Assembly (NCBI GenBank): GCA_963667205.1
Contig: OY762959.1
Span: 558,001 to 622,000 of the forward strand
Direction: 5' to 3'
Origin: CF-162 sp963667205
GTDB taxonomy: Bacteria; Chloroflexota; Dehalococcoidia; SM23-28-2; RBG-16-64-32
DNA: 64,000 nucleotides
The notes beneath the pieces are model-generated. The model was not told the DNA's origin and ran no database searches. It saw nothing but the letters and a program-made list of their open reading frames with translations. Every line of letters begins with the position of its first letter. The first letter of the stretch is position 1. This document shows, piece after piece, positions 1 to 7,751 of the stretch. Made by a program: the position numbers and the translations under genes.

Positions 1-226
1 TGATCTTCTCGGGCAGTGAGAAGCGGGGACGGAGCTTCTTCAGGGACTTGAAGCGCTCCTCGACGGAGCCTGCCTTGTCGACAACGGCGATGAGGGGGCC
101 GTCGTTGTCGTTGGTGCGGGTATCGACGAGCAGGCGCTTGTCGAGGATAGCGAAGCGAACGACCAAGACGTCGGCCGTGTCGATCACGCGGGTGACCTCA
201 TCCATATCGAGGCCGTAATCATCCAT
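1..226 (-). CDS. Conserved hypothetical protein, 3' end outside window
   Basis: An open frame runs leftward from an ATG at 226 to the window edge (75 codons, no stop). It starts MDDYGLDMDEVTRVIDTADV and continues with a basic LKKLRPRFSLPEK stretch. A second in-frame Met (residue 8) is an alternative start. No Shine-Dalgarno is visible. I do not assign a family; the composition looks like a small soluble protein. It is codirectional with the TrpD2-like gene upstream of it, so it may be the last gene of that unit. Confidence 0.6.
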   Translation of the reverse strand, partial: MDDYGLDMDEVTRVIDTADVLVVRFAILDKRLLVDTRTNDNDGPLIAVVDKAGSVEERFKSLKKLRPRFSLPEKI

Positions 227-276
227 GGAGGTGATTGTACGCCCGCGTGTTTTTGGGGGCAACGGAGGGGGCTAGT

Positions 277-1359
277 CTAACCAGCGCGGGCGACGGTACG
301 CAGCGCTTCGAGCTTCGCGGTTGCGGCACCCGAGTCGATCGTCTCGCGGGCGAGGGTCAGGCCGGCGGCGATGTCCGGGGCGCGTTCGGCGAGCCAGAGA
401 CGGACGGCGGCGTTGAGGGCGATGAGGTCGCGGTGGGCGCCCTTCTGGCCAGCGAAGATGCTTTCGGCGATCTCGGCGTTATGTCGAGCGTCGCCGCCCT
501 GCATCTCTTCCTTCGAGGCCGCTTCGAGGCCGTACTCGGAGGCGTCGATGGTTAGTTCGGTCGTCTGTCCTGCGGACCCGTTGTGGTCGCCCTCGCGGAG
601 GAAGGCGCGGCAGGGGCGCGAGGTGGGAACGTCTTCGTTGCCCTCGATCCCCTGGACGACGAGGACGCGCTCGAAGCTGTTGGCGCCGGCGGCGTCGAGC
701 ATCTTGTCCTTGTACGGCAGGTGGGCGATGCCGATGATGCTGTAGCGCGCGGCGGCGATGTTGGCGATCTTCTCGACCGTGGCGAATAGCGTGCGCAGGG
801 CCACCTCTTCGCGCAGCTCTCGGGCGGCGTAGACGGCGGGGACGAAGCGCGCCTGGCGCATGTAGCCGAGGCCGTGCGCTTCGATCGTGTCTTGGACGGT
901 GGCGGGCTCGGCGTCGACGTCGAGGCCGAGCGACTCGAGGACGTCGCCGACGGGAACGCCGTGCTTGGGCCCGAGGTCCTTCTCGCCGTGGAGGACGACG
1001 GGAAGGCCGGCGGCAGCGACGACGATGGCGGAGGCCGGGCTGACGACGATGCTCTTCTTGCGGCCGTCGTACGGGCTGCCGATATCGAGCAAGCCCTCGA
1101 CGGCGGGGCGGATGAGGTTGGCGCGACCTCGGTAGGCGTCGACGAAGCCGAGGAGTTCCTCCGGGGACTCGCCCTTGTAGCGCTGGAGGAGGAGGAAGCC
1201 GCCGGCCTGCGCGGGCGTGGCCTCGCCGTCGAGGATGAGGCCGAGGGCGGCGGCGGCCTCTTCGCGGGTGAGGTCGCGGCCGGCGCGCGGGCCCTGGCCG
1301 ATCTCGCGCAGGTAGTTGCGCATCTCCTCGAAGGGGGTGGTTGCGGCGTCTTCGCTCAT
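277..1359 (-). CDS. TrpD2/YbiB-like glycosyltransferase family 3 protein
   Basis: 360 residues with the anthranilate phosphoribosyltransferase fold: N-terminal helical domain (LTREEAAAALGLILDGEATPAQ) followed by an alpha/beta domain. True TrpD carries GTGGD and HGNR for PRPP and anthranilate. Here the first is DIGSPYDGRKK and the second HGEKDLGPKHG, which resembles TrpD2 (YbiB) proteins rather than the tryptophan enzyme. No other trp gene is nearby. YbiB proteins bind nucleic acid and lack TrpD activity; the same role here is inference. The ATG at 1359 (MSEDAATTPFEEMRNYL) is preferred over the upstream in-frame start at 1413 because homology begins there. Confidence 0.75.
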   Translation of the reverse strand: MSEDAATTPFEEMRNYLREIGQGPRAGRDLTREEAAAALGLILDGEATPAQAGGFLLLQRYKGESPEELLGFVDAYRGRANLIRPAVEGLLDIGSPYDGRKKSIVVSPASAIVVAAAGLPVVLHGEKDLGPKHGVPVGDVLESLGLDVDAEPATVQDTIEAHGLGYMRQARFVPAVYAARELREEVALRTLFATVEKIANIAAARYSIIGIAHLPYKDKMLDAAGANSFERVLVVQGIEGNEDVPTSRPCRAFLREGDHNGSAGQTTELTIDASEYGLEAASKEEMQGGDARHNAEIAESIFAGQKGAHRDLIALNAAVRLWLAERAPDIAAGLTLARETIDSGAATAKLEALRTVARAG

Positions 1360-1455
1360 GCGTACAAGTGTCCGGTGGGACGGGTGAGGCGTCAAATCGC
1401 AGCTTAATCCCACCGCTCCCCAGCCTGGGAGAGGGGCAGGGCGTCAGCGCCGAGA

Positions 1456-1461
1456 TATAAT
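1456..1461 (+). promoter_or_regulatory. -10 box for mutM (leaderless)
   Basis: Perfect TATAAT, 7 bases before the mutM ATG. A start site 6-8 bases downstream of the box would fall on or next to the ATG, so the mRNA should be leaderless. No Shine-Dalgarno is present. No clear -35. Confidence 0.7.
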
Positions 1462-1468
1462 CGCGCCG

Positions 1469-2290
1469 ATGCCTGAACTGCCGGAGGTGGAGACGATTCG
1501 GCGCGACCTGCTGCCGGTCGTCGTCGGGAGGACGGTGCGGAGCGCGTGGATCTCGCCGAACGCGCCGAGGCTGGCGCAGCTGATGCCACCGGAGGAGTTC
1601 TGCCGAGGCCTCAGCGGCCGACGCATTGAGGACGTAGGCCGCCGCGGCAAGTACCTGCTGATCCACCTCGACGGCGGGCTGACGTGGATCGTGCATCTGA
1701 GGATGACGGGGCGGCTGCAGCACGCGCGGGGCGGCTGTCCGGACGATCCGCACCTGCGAGCGAAGTTTGAACTGGACGGCGGCGGCTGGCTGTGCTTCAT
1801 CGACCTGCGCAAGTTCGGGACGATGTGGCTCATCGACGACGTTGCGCTCGTAACGGGAAAGCTGGGGCCGGAGCCGCTGGATGAGGCGTTCGACGTGGCT
1901 GCGTTTCACGGGGCGCTAAGCCGGCGGAGCGCGGCGATCAAGGCGGTGCTGCTGGACCAGGCGGTACTGGCGGGCGTGGGCAACATCTACGCGGACGAGT
2001 CGCTGTTCCGGGCGGGGATCGACCCGCGAAAGGCGGCGAAGCGGATCTCGCGTCCGGCGGCGCAGCGGCTGCATGAGGCGATCGTCGAGGTGCTGCTAGA
2101 GGCGGTAGGCGACCGCGGGTCGAGCTTCAAGGACTACGTCGACGCACTGGGCGAGGCGGGGTACTACCACTTGAAGGTGCGCGTGTTCCGGCGGACGGAC
2201 GAGCCCTGCCTGGTCTGCGGAACGCCGGTGCGGCGGGTGAAGGTGGGCGGGCGGAGCACCCACTTCTGCCCGACCTGCCAGAGACGCTAA
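1469..2290 (+). CDS. mutM: Formamidopyrimidine-DNA glycosylase
   Basis: 273 residues, the normal Fpg length. It excises 8-oxoguanine and formamidopyrimidines and nicks the strand. The mature N-terminus PELPEVETIRRDL gives catalytic Pro2 and Glu3; the conserved Lys is in LIHLDGGLTWIVHLRMTG. The H2TH region is ...GVGNIYADESLFRAGI. The C-terminal zinc finger has CLVCG and CPTCQRR pairs. The start is fixed by the N-terminal proline requirement. A bidirectional terminator follows directly. Confidence 0.97.
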   Translation: MPELPEVETIRRDLLPVVVGRTVRSAWISPNAPRLAQLMPPEEFCRGLSGRRIEDVGRRGKYLLIHLDGGLTWIVHLRMTGRLQHARGGCPDDPHLRAKFELDGGGWLCFIDLRKFGTMWLIDDVALVTGKLGPEPLDEAFDVAAFHGALSRRSAAIKAVLLDQAVLAGVGNIYADESLFRAGIDPRKAAKRISRPAAQRLHEAIVEVLLEAVGDRGSSFKDYVDALGEAGYYHLKVRVFRRTDEPCLVCGTPVRRVKVGGRSTHFCPTCQRR

Positions 2291-2321
2291 AGAGCCGCCC
2301 GCTTGTGGCGGACGGCTCTTT
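2289..2321. terminator. Bidirectional terminator between convergent genes
   Basis: AAAGAGCCG (2289-2297) pairs with CGGCTCTTT (2313-2321), with further GC pairing inside and a short loop. A-rich and T-rich flanks allow it to act for mutM (+) and for the Trp-repeat gene (-). Confidence 0.8.
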
Positions 2322-2342
2322 CGTGTTCGCGCTAGCTGCGGT

Positions 2343-3611
2343 TTAGAAGCGGCCCGGCGGTGAATCGAAGCTGTCGAACGGCACCTTCTTCTCACCGAAG
2401 CGGCCGGACTCGCGGAAGCGCCACATCTCGATCGCGGCAGCCTGCTCGTCGACCGTGAAGCCATCGTTGTCGAGGCCGGCCTGGGCGATTCGTACCTGCG
2501 CCTCGGCCACTGTGGCTTCCTTGAGCGCTAGCATGGCGTTGTTCCAGGCCTGTCTGGCAGCGAGCTCCCTGATCCTGATCGGCAGGGCGTCGGCGATGGC
2601 GATGGCGACGGCGTCCCAGGTGGCGACGCAGCGATCCTGGTAGACCCTGGCCATAACGGCGTCGCCAAAAGCGTCGGCGATGGCGTGCCAGGCTGCGCGC
2701 GCGGCGTCGCGGCGCTGGCTCGCGTCGGCGGCGTCAAGCAGGGCCGTTGTGAGCCGCTGCCATGACTGGCGGTAGGCCATCTGGCGGACGAGCTGTGCCT
2801 GCGCGGCGTTGAGGAGGGCCCGGGAGGCGTTCTGCCAGGCGCGGACGAGCTTCTGGTGTTCGAGGTTGGACGCGGCACCGTCCGCGATGGCGCAGCTCAG
2901 TTCGTGCCAGGCGGAGATCGCGCCGTTGTGGCGCATCTGCGCGTCGGCGAAGTCGCCCAGTGCGCTGGAGGCGGCGCCCCAGGCAGCGACGAGACCGTCG
3001 AAGCGGACCTTGGCGGCGGCGCCGTCGAAAACGGCCCGGGAGACGTTGGCCCAGGCGTTGACGGCAGCTTCGTGCCGGACCTGGGAATCGGCGGCAACGA
3101 GTGTTTCGAGCGCGAGCAGGCGCCAGGCGCGAATGACGCCGTTGCGCCGCGCGGTGGCTTCGGCTGCTTCTTCGATGGCGGCAGCGAGCCGGTTCCAGGC
3201 GGCGACCAGCCCGTCGTGGCGCTGCTTCGTCGCGGCGTAGAGGCTGAGTGCGATACCGGTGCTGGACCAGGCGAAGACGACCCGCTGGTGCCGGTACTTG
3301 GCCTCGACGGCGCTGAAGAGGCTTCTGCCGATCGAAGTCCAGGCGAATGTGACTCTGGCGTGGCGCGCCTTCTGGGCCTCCGCGGCGCTCAGCGCCCCGG
3401 CAGCCAGGCGGCGCCAGGCGGTGCTGAGGCCGCGCTGAATCGCGCAGTCCTTGATGGCGGCGACCGCTATGGCTTCGGTGGCATTGGCCCAGACACGCAT
3501 GGCAGCCCGCTTCCGCTGGAGACGAGCCGCATAGACAGCTTCTTCGAGCGTCCAGGAGATGTTGGCCCAGGCCAGGCGCTTGGCGCGGCGGCCGGACTTG
3601 CTTTCGGCGGC
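2343..3611 (-). CDS. C-terminal half of Trp-repeat protein (after in-frame TAG)
   Basis: This frame directly continues the 3612-5018 frame: after TAG at 3614-3612 no stop occurs until 2343. An ATG at 3500 is the first Met, but the repeat pattern runs through the preceding codons (AAESKSGRRAKRLAW, WANISWTLEEAVYAARLQ), so this is not a separate gene in origin. The fragment holds about 15 of the roughly 19 repeats, each near 25 residues, of the type AW..l..Al..aa.a..R....v. It ends in a non-repeat tail (EMWRFRESGRFGEKKVPFD). No signal peptide or membrane segment. I recognise no family. Each unit looks like one amphipathic helix. Product if translated alone: 385 residues from 3500. Confidence 0.75.
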   Translation of the reverse strand, partial: AAESKSGRRAKRLAWANISWTLEEAVYAARLQRKRAAMRVWANATEAIAVAAIKDCAIQRGLSTAWRRLAAGALSAAEAQKARHARVTFAWTSIGRSLFSAVEAKYRHQRVVFAWSSTGIALSLYAATKQRHDGLVAAWNRLAAAIEEAAEATARRNGVIRAWRLLALETLVAADSQVRHEAAVNAWANVSRAVFDGAAAKVRFDGLVAAWGAASSALGDFADAQMRHNGAISAWHELSCAIADGAASNLEHQKLVRAWQNASRALLNAAQAQLVRQMAYRQSWQRLTTALLDAADASQRRDAARAAWHAIADAFGDAVMARVYQDRCVATWDAVAIAIADALPIRIRELAARQAWNNAMLALKEATVAEAQVRIAQAGLDNDGFTVDEQAAAIEMWRFRESGRFGEKKVPFDSFDSPPGRF

Positions 3612-5018
3612 CTAGCGGAGGGCGCGCGCGATGTTGATCCAGGCTTGAGCGACGCCACGACCTTGTTCTGCGTGAGCGGCGGCGGCGGCGGCGAGCGCCT
3701 GGGCGAGGGTACGCCAGGTCACAAGCAAGCGAACGTTAGCGGCGGCAACGAAAGCGCAAGTGAGACGGCGCCAGCAGATGGTGAAGCTGACGCGGCGCGC
3801 GACGTAGGCGTCGATGGCCCGATCGATGGCGGCGACGATATTGGACCAGGCGGCGATGATGCCGGGCGAGGTCTCGCTTTCTGCTTCGATCAGGGGCTCG
3901 GCGTCGTGGAAGCCGTTGTCATGGCGGATATCGCGGCGGCGGCGGAAGTCTTCGAGGGTGGTCACCGTTTCGGGGTCGCGCCGGCCGCCGAACACGTCGG
4001 TGAGGTCGACGTGAATCGTCTCGTCGCCGTTGTGCGTGGAGCCGTTGCCGTTCTCTGTGGAGGCGACGGCGTCGTCGGTGGTCCCGTTGGGCTCGTCGTT
4101 CGGCTGCGGCCCGCGCGAAGGCGCACGCAGGCCCCTGGCTTCGAGGATGTCGCTGACGTTGGAGATGTCGGCGTCATCGATCGCCTTGCGTGCCGGTGCG
4201 TCGGCGGCTTCCGGCTCGGTCAGCCCCGGCGCGCTGAGGGTCTCCGGCTCGTCCTCGGCGGTTTCGGGCTCATCGGCAACGGCTTCCGGCTCGTCGGTGG
4301 GTTCCGGGTCGGTCAGCTTCGGTGCGCTGAGAATCTCCGGCTCTTCCTCGGCGGCTTCGAGCTCCTCGGCGGCTTCAGGCTCGTCGAGGTTGAGTTCCGG
4401 CAGACGGACCGCGGACGGCGGATCGACGTCTGGTTGGGTCCCGTTGGGCTCGTCGTAGCTCGTAGTTACTGACGGTTCCGGCTCTGAATCGGCGGTGTCT
4501 ACGCTGAGGGCGCGCTCTCGTATTGGCGGCCTGCCGGGGGAGACGGTGATCTGGCCCCAGGTGTCGGCAGTGGCCTCGGCGGGTACGGCCCAGAAGATGG
4601 CGGTCTGGGAGAGGTCAAGGCCGGCCTTCATCTCGTGGCGGACGAAGTCATAGGCGGAGTCCATGTTCACGAAGGAGAAGGTGTAGACGAGTCCGGGCCG
4701 GCTGGGGTCGCGGATGAGCACGACGGGCTCGGCTTCAACGTCCCGGTGGCCGTTTTCTTCAGGCCGCCAGGTGAGGCCCCAGAACATGATGGTGCCTTCC
4801 TGGACATCGCCGCGGAGGATGGAGTCGAGGTAGTCCTCGGCCTGCCTGCCGGTGACGAAGGTGTGCAGGTGATAGGTCGTGATGCCGGAGGCGTCCGGCA
4901 TCAGCAGTATCAGCTTCGTCATAGCCACCTCGGGCGACATGGTGGCGACGGACGCCGAGTCCGCAGTCTCTTCCTGTTTGCGCCCCCCGCGGGAGAAAAC
5001 GCTGTCTACGATGCCCAT
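3612..5018 (-). CDS. N-terminal part of Trp-repeat protein, ends at in-frame TAG
   Basis: 468 residues. The ATG at 5018 has a good ribosome site (GGAAGG, 8 bases upstream). Residues about 33-85 and 100-150 form two mixed alpha/beta-looking segments (TKLILLMPDASGITTYHLH; LVYTFSFVNMDSAYDFVRHE). Residues about 160-330 are acidic Glu/Pro/Asp low complexity (EPEAAEELEAAEEEPE). From about 387 the Trp repeats start (IIAAWSNIVAAIDRAI) and continue past the TAG at 3612-3614. Joined, the protein would be 892 codons. I do not recognise it; the layout (sensor-like N-terminus, acidic linker, helical repeat array) suggests a scaffold or stress-related protein, which is speculation. The TAG could be nonsense mutation, sequencing error or readthrough site. 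Confidence 0.75.
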   Translation of the reverse strand: MGIVDSVFSRGGRKQEETADSASVATMSPEVAMTKLILLMPDASGITTYHLHTFVTGRQAEDYLDSILRGDVQEGTIMFWGLTWRPEENGHRDVEAEPVVLIRDPSRPGLVYTFSFVNMDSAYDFVRHEMKAGLDLSQTAIFWAVPAEATADTWGQITVSPGRPPIRERALSVDTADSEPEPSVTTSYDEPNGTQPDVDPPSAVRLPELNLDEPEAAEELEAAEEEPEILSAPKLTDPEPTDEPEAVADEPETAEDEPETLSAPGLTEPEAADAPARKAIDDADISNVSDILEARGLRAPSRGPQPNDEPNGTTDDAVASTENGNGSTHNGDETIHVDLTDVFGGRRDPETVTTLEDFRRRRDIRHDNGFHDAEPLIEAESETSPGIIAAWSNIVAAIDRAIDAYVARRVSFTICWRRLTCAFVAAANVRLLVTWRTLAQALAAAAAAHAEQGRGVAQAWINIARALR

Positions 5019-5160
5019 TTATTCGACCTTCCTGGCGGCTGTGAGCCATGAACCGCTTCTGTCGCAGTCCGCGTGTTACAGGCACCAGTGTCTGTCGGGC
5101 GGGTAAACACCGCGGTTAAGTTAACGGATGGGTAAGTGAAGGCTCGGTAAAGACGCCGGC

Positions 5161-6144
5161 TCAGGCGGACGGCCACTCGGAGGCGGCGGGGACGCCGGCG
5201 AGGCCCGTGGCGGCCTGAACGGCGCTGACGACGGCGCGCTCGACAGCGCGAGCGGCGAGCGCGCCGAGCTGGACGAGATCGGTCCGGGCGGCGGTCTCTC
5301 CGGTGGCGAGGGCGAAGAGGATATCGCCATCGACGGGTGTGTGCACGGGGCGGATCGCGCGGGCCATGCCGGCGTGTCCCATCGTCGCCAGGCGGCTGCA
5401 GTCTTCTTTCGTCAGGGCCGCGTCCGTGGCGATAACGCCGAGGGTGCTGTTCTCCGCGTACGGGGAGAGCGGAGGCCGGGCACGGACGGTCTCGATCGTG
5501 TCGACGAAGCCGCGCTCGGCGGCACGTGGCCCGGCGACGACGCACGCGGTGTCGGGGTCGACGACCTCGCCCCAGGCGTTGACGGCCATCAGAGCGGCCA
5601 CGGTAACGCCGGAAGCGGTACGCTCGGCGGCGCTGCCGATGCCGCCCTGGACGGCGCGTTCCATGTCGAGCGCCTTGCCGACGGTGGCGCCGGTGCCGGC
5701 GCCGACGGTCCCCTCGGCGACAGGCCCCGAGCCGGCCGCTTTGCAGGCGGCGTAACCGGCCTCGCCGTCCGGGCGCCTGTCAGGGTTGCCGAGGCCGAGG
5801 TCGAAGAGCGCAGCGGCGACGACGATGGGGACGACGCCGCTGCGCACGGGGAAGCCGTGGCCCCGTTCCTCCAGCCAGCGCATGACGCCGGCAGCGGCGT
5901 CGAGACCGAAGGCGCTGCCACCGGTGAGGAGCACGCCGTGGACGCGATCGACGAGGTTGCCGGGGCGCAGGACGTCGGTCTCGCGCGTGGCAGGAGCGCC
6001 GCCTCGGACGTCGACGGAGGCGACGGCGCCGGCGGGACAGAGGACAACCGTACAGCCGGTTGCGGCGGCGAGATCGGTCGAGTGGCCGACGAGTAGACCG
6101 TTCACGGCGGTAATTCCGGATTTTTCGGGCAATTCAGCGTCCAT
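5161..6144 (-). CDS. P1 family (DmpA/S58) Ntn-hydrolase peptidase
   Basis: 327 residues. Family members are self-cleaving aminopeptidases/amidases of the DmpA-NylC type. Visible hallmarks: GITAVNGLLVGHSTD at the N-terminus, TGGSAFGLDAAAGVMRWLEE, AGTGATVGK, and the nucleophile region AENSTLGVIATDAAL, where autocleavage is expected before the Ser/Thr. The ATG at 6144 (MDAELPEKSGI) is preferred to an upstream in-frame start at 6246, which lies in the divergent promoter region shared with the sortase. No signal peptide, so probably cytoplasmic. Confidence 0.88.
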   Translation of the reverse strand: MDAELPEKSGITAVNGLLVGHSTDLAAATGCTVVLCPAGAVASVDVRGGAPATRETDVLRPGNLVDRVHGVLLTGGSAFGLDAAAGVMRWLEERGHGFPVRSGVVPIVVAAALFDLGLGNPDRRPDGEAGYAACKAAGSGPVAEGTVGAGTGATVGKALDMERAVQGGIGSAAERTASGVTVAALMAVNAWGEVVDPDTACVVAGPRAAERGFVDTIETVRARPPLSPYAENSTLGVIATDAALTKEDCSRLATMGHAGMARAIRPVHTPVDGDILFALATGETAARTDLVQLGALAARAVERAVVSAVQAATGLAGVPAASEWPSA

Positions 6145-6197
6145 TTCCTGCTGCGGTGCGTTTCTATTACCAAGCGCGGTTGCCGAGTCTGTGCGTC

Positions 6198-6203
6198 TAT
6201 AAT
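6198..6203 (+). promoter_or_regulatory. -10 box upstream of first sortase
   Basis: TATAAT 36 bases before the sortase ATG. No convincing -35 at 16-18 bases. It lies between divergently transcribed genes. Confidence 0.5.
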
Positions 6204-6239
6204 AGATGCTAGGCGCAGCAGCAGCCGCACCAAACAACG

Positions 6240-6986
6240 ATGACATTCTTCACGAACGCGTCCGGAATACGCAAGGCAACGCTCGTCCTTGGCGGGCTGG
6301 CCTTCTGCCTGGGCATGGCACTAATCGTGGTCGCCGCGGTCTCAGAGTTCAGCGGCTCCAGCGAGCCCGATATCGAGGTGCGGGACCTTGGCGAGGCGCC
6401 GACCGTACTCGTAAATACGCCGGCGCCAACTGAGGGCGCGTCCGCGACGGAGGCGTCAACGCCGACGCCCGTCCCCGAGCCGCTGCTGCACGAGGGTGCG
6501 TACAGGATGATCATCGACAAGCTGGGCGTCAACGCGCAAGTCAACACTTACGGCCTGGACCCGGAGGCCATCCCGGAGGTGCCAACGGGGCCGGGCGCGG
6601 CGGACGTCGTCGCCTGGTACAACTTCTCGGCGGCCCCCGGCACCGGGAGCAACGCAGTGTTCGCCGGACACGTGACCTGGTTTGGACCGGGCGTATTCTT
6701 CGCTCTCACTTCAGTCAAGGACGGTGACGAGGTGAGGCTTTTGGGAGAAGACGGGACAGAGTTGAAATACGTAGTGAACGATGTGTTCCAGGTGGACGCC
6801 AACGACCCTGAGTCGCTGCAGGTAATGCGCCCGACGGACGACGACGTGATCACGATTATCACCTGCGACGGCGACTTCGTTGACACGGGCGATCCGGTGT
6901 TCGGCGGGGAGTACCCGCTGCGGCTCGTCGTGCGGGCCGGACTGGCGGAGACGTCGCCGGCCGTGGCGAACGCCGGCGGCGGCTAG
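6240..6986 (+). CDS. Sortase-domain protein (class E/F-like)
   Basis: 248 residues. One N-terminal membrane helix (TLVLGGLAFCLGMALIVVAA), a Thr/Pro-rich linker (about 55-80), then a sortase beta-barrel. The catalytic His is in VFAGHVTW, Cys in ITIITCDGDF and Arg in PLRLVVRAG, so the transpeptidase triad is complete. Anchored outside the membrane, it would join sorting-signal proteins to an amine acceptor. No LPxTG-type substrate is encoded in the window. Followed 66 bases later by a second sortase, suggesting a tandem duplication. Confidence 0.87.
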   Translation: MTFFTNASGIRKATLVLGGLAFCLGMALIVVAAVSEFSGSSEPDIEVRDLGEAPTVLVNTPAPTEGASATEASTPTPVPEPLLHEGAYRMIIDKLGVNAQVNTYGLDPEAIPEVPTGPGAADVVAWYNFSAAPGTGSNAVFAGHVTWFGPGVFFALTSVKDGDEVRLLGEDGTELKYVVNDVFQVDANDPESLQVMRPTDDDVITIITCDGDFVDTGDPVFGGEYPLRLVVRAGLAETSPAVANAGGG

Positions 6987-7058
6987 ACACGCCGAATCTG
7001 GCGAATCGGACGCCGGACAGCAACTTTAGACGGACGGAGTTCGTTACCATGAGTGAGC

Positions 7059-7748
7059 ATGACGCCTCGACGCCCGCGATCCAGCTATAAGTACACCGAC
7101 CAGCGCCGAGTTTACGTGATACTGGCGTCTCTTCTTCTACTCGTCGGTATCGGGATGACAGGCGTGGCCACCTATGAGTTCGCCTACAAGGGCAACGATC
7201 CTTCGCAGCTGATCTGGGTTCGGCCGGGGCAGCCCGCGGCGCCCGCTGTAGCGGACGACACGGAACAGCCACAGACGGCTCCGGTCGTCGGCACGGAGCC
7301 CTTCCGGCTGGTGATCGAGAAGATCGGCGTGGACGCGCCGGTGTCCCAGTTCGGCCTGGACGCGAACGCCGTACCGCTGGTGCCGTTCGATGCAGACCTG
7401 GTGGCGTGGTACAACTTCTCCTCGTACCCGGGGAACGGCGATAACGCGGTGTTCGCAGCGCACGTCACCTGGAACGGCGACGCTGTGTTCAAGCGGCTCA
7501 ACGAACTGGAGGCCGGCGACCGCATCCGCATTCAGCGGGAGGACGGCAGCCACCTGATCTACGAGATCACAGACAGCGTGCTCGCAGAGCCGACATCGCA
7601 GACAGCGCAGGACTGGATGCTGCCGGTGGGCGAGGACGTAGTAACGCTGATCACCTGTGGCGGCGATCGATTCCTGACGGACGACGCCATCGGTGCGGAT
7701 TACAGCCACCGGCAGATCGTGCGCGGTCGGCTGATCGCCGCGGCCTGA
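7059..7748 (+). CDS. Second sortase-domain protein
   Basis: 229 residues from ATG 7059 (GTG 7053 is an in-frame alternative). Membrane helix YVILASLLLLVGIGMTGVA, short linker, sortase core. His in VFAAHVTWNG, Cys in VTLITCGGD and Arg in RQIVRGRL complete the triad. It parallels the first sortase motif for motif (DLVAWYNFSSYPGNGDN vs DVVAWYNFSAAPGTGSN), so the two are paralogues. It ends 3 bases from the convergent gltX. Confidence 0.87.
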   Translation: MTPRRPRSSYKYTDQRRVYVILASLLLLVGIGMTGVATYEFAYKGNDPSQLIWVRPGQPAAPAVADDTEQPQTAPVVGTEPFRLVIEKIGVDAPVSQFGLDANAVPLVPFDADLVAWYNFSSYPGNGDNAVFAAHVTWNGDAVFKRLNELEAGDRIRIQREDGSHLIYEITDSVLAEPTSQTAQDWMLPVGEDVVTLITCGGDRFLTDDAIGADYSHRQIVRGRLIAAA

Positions 7749-7751
7749 GGC

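Noticed and set aside
479..1909. Long minus-strand ORF spanning TrpD2-like and mutM
   Set aside because: Arg/Pro-rich frame overlapping two recognisable genes; no homology signs.
2856..4472. Long plus-strand ORF (538 codons) opposite the Trp-repeat gene
   Set aside because: Gly/Val/Asp-rich low complexity without domain features; it is the antisense shadow of the repeat gene in high-GC sequence.
6206..6433. 75-codon ORF starting just after TATAAT at 6198
   Set aside because: Overlaps most of the sortase N-terminus in another frame, Arg-rich, and its ATG is only 2 bases from the box.
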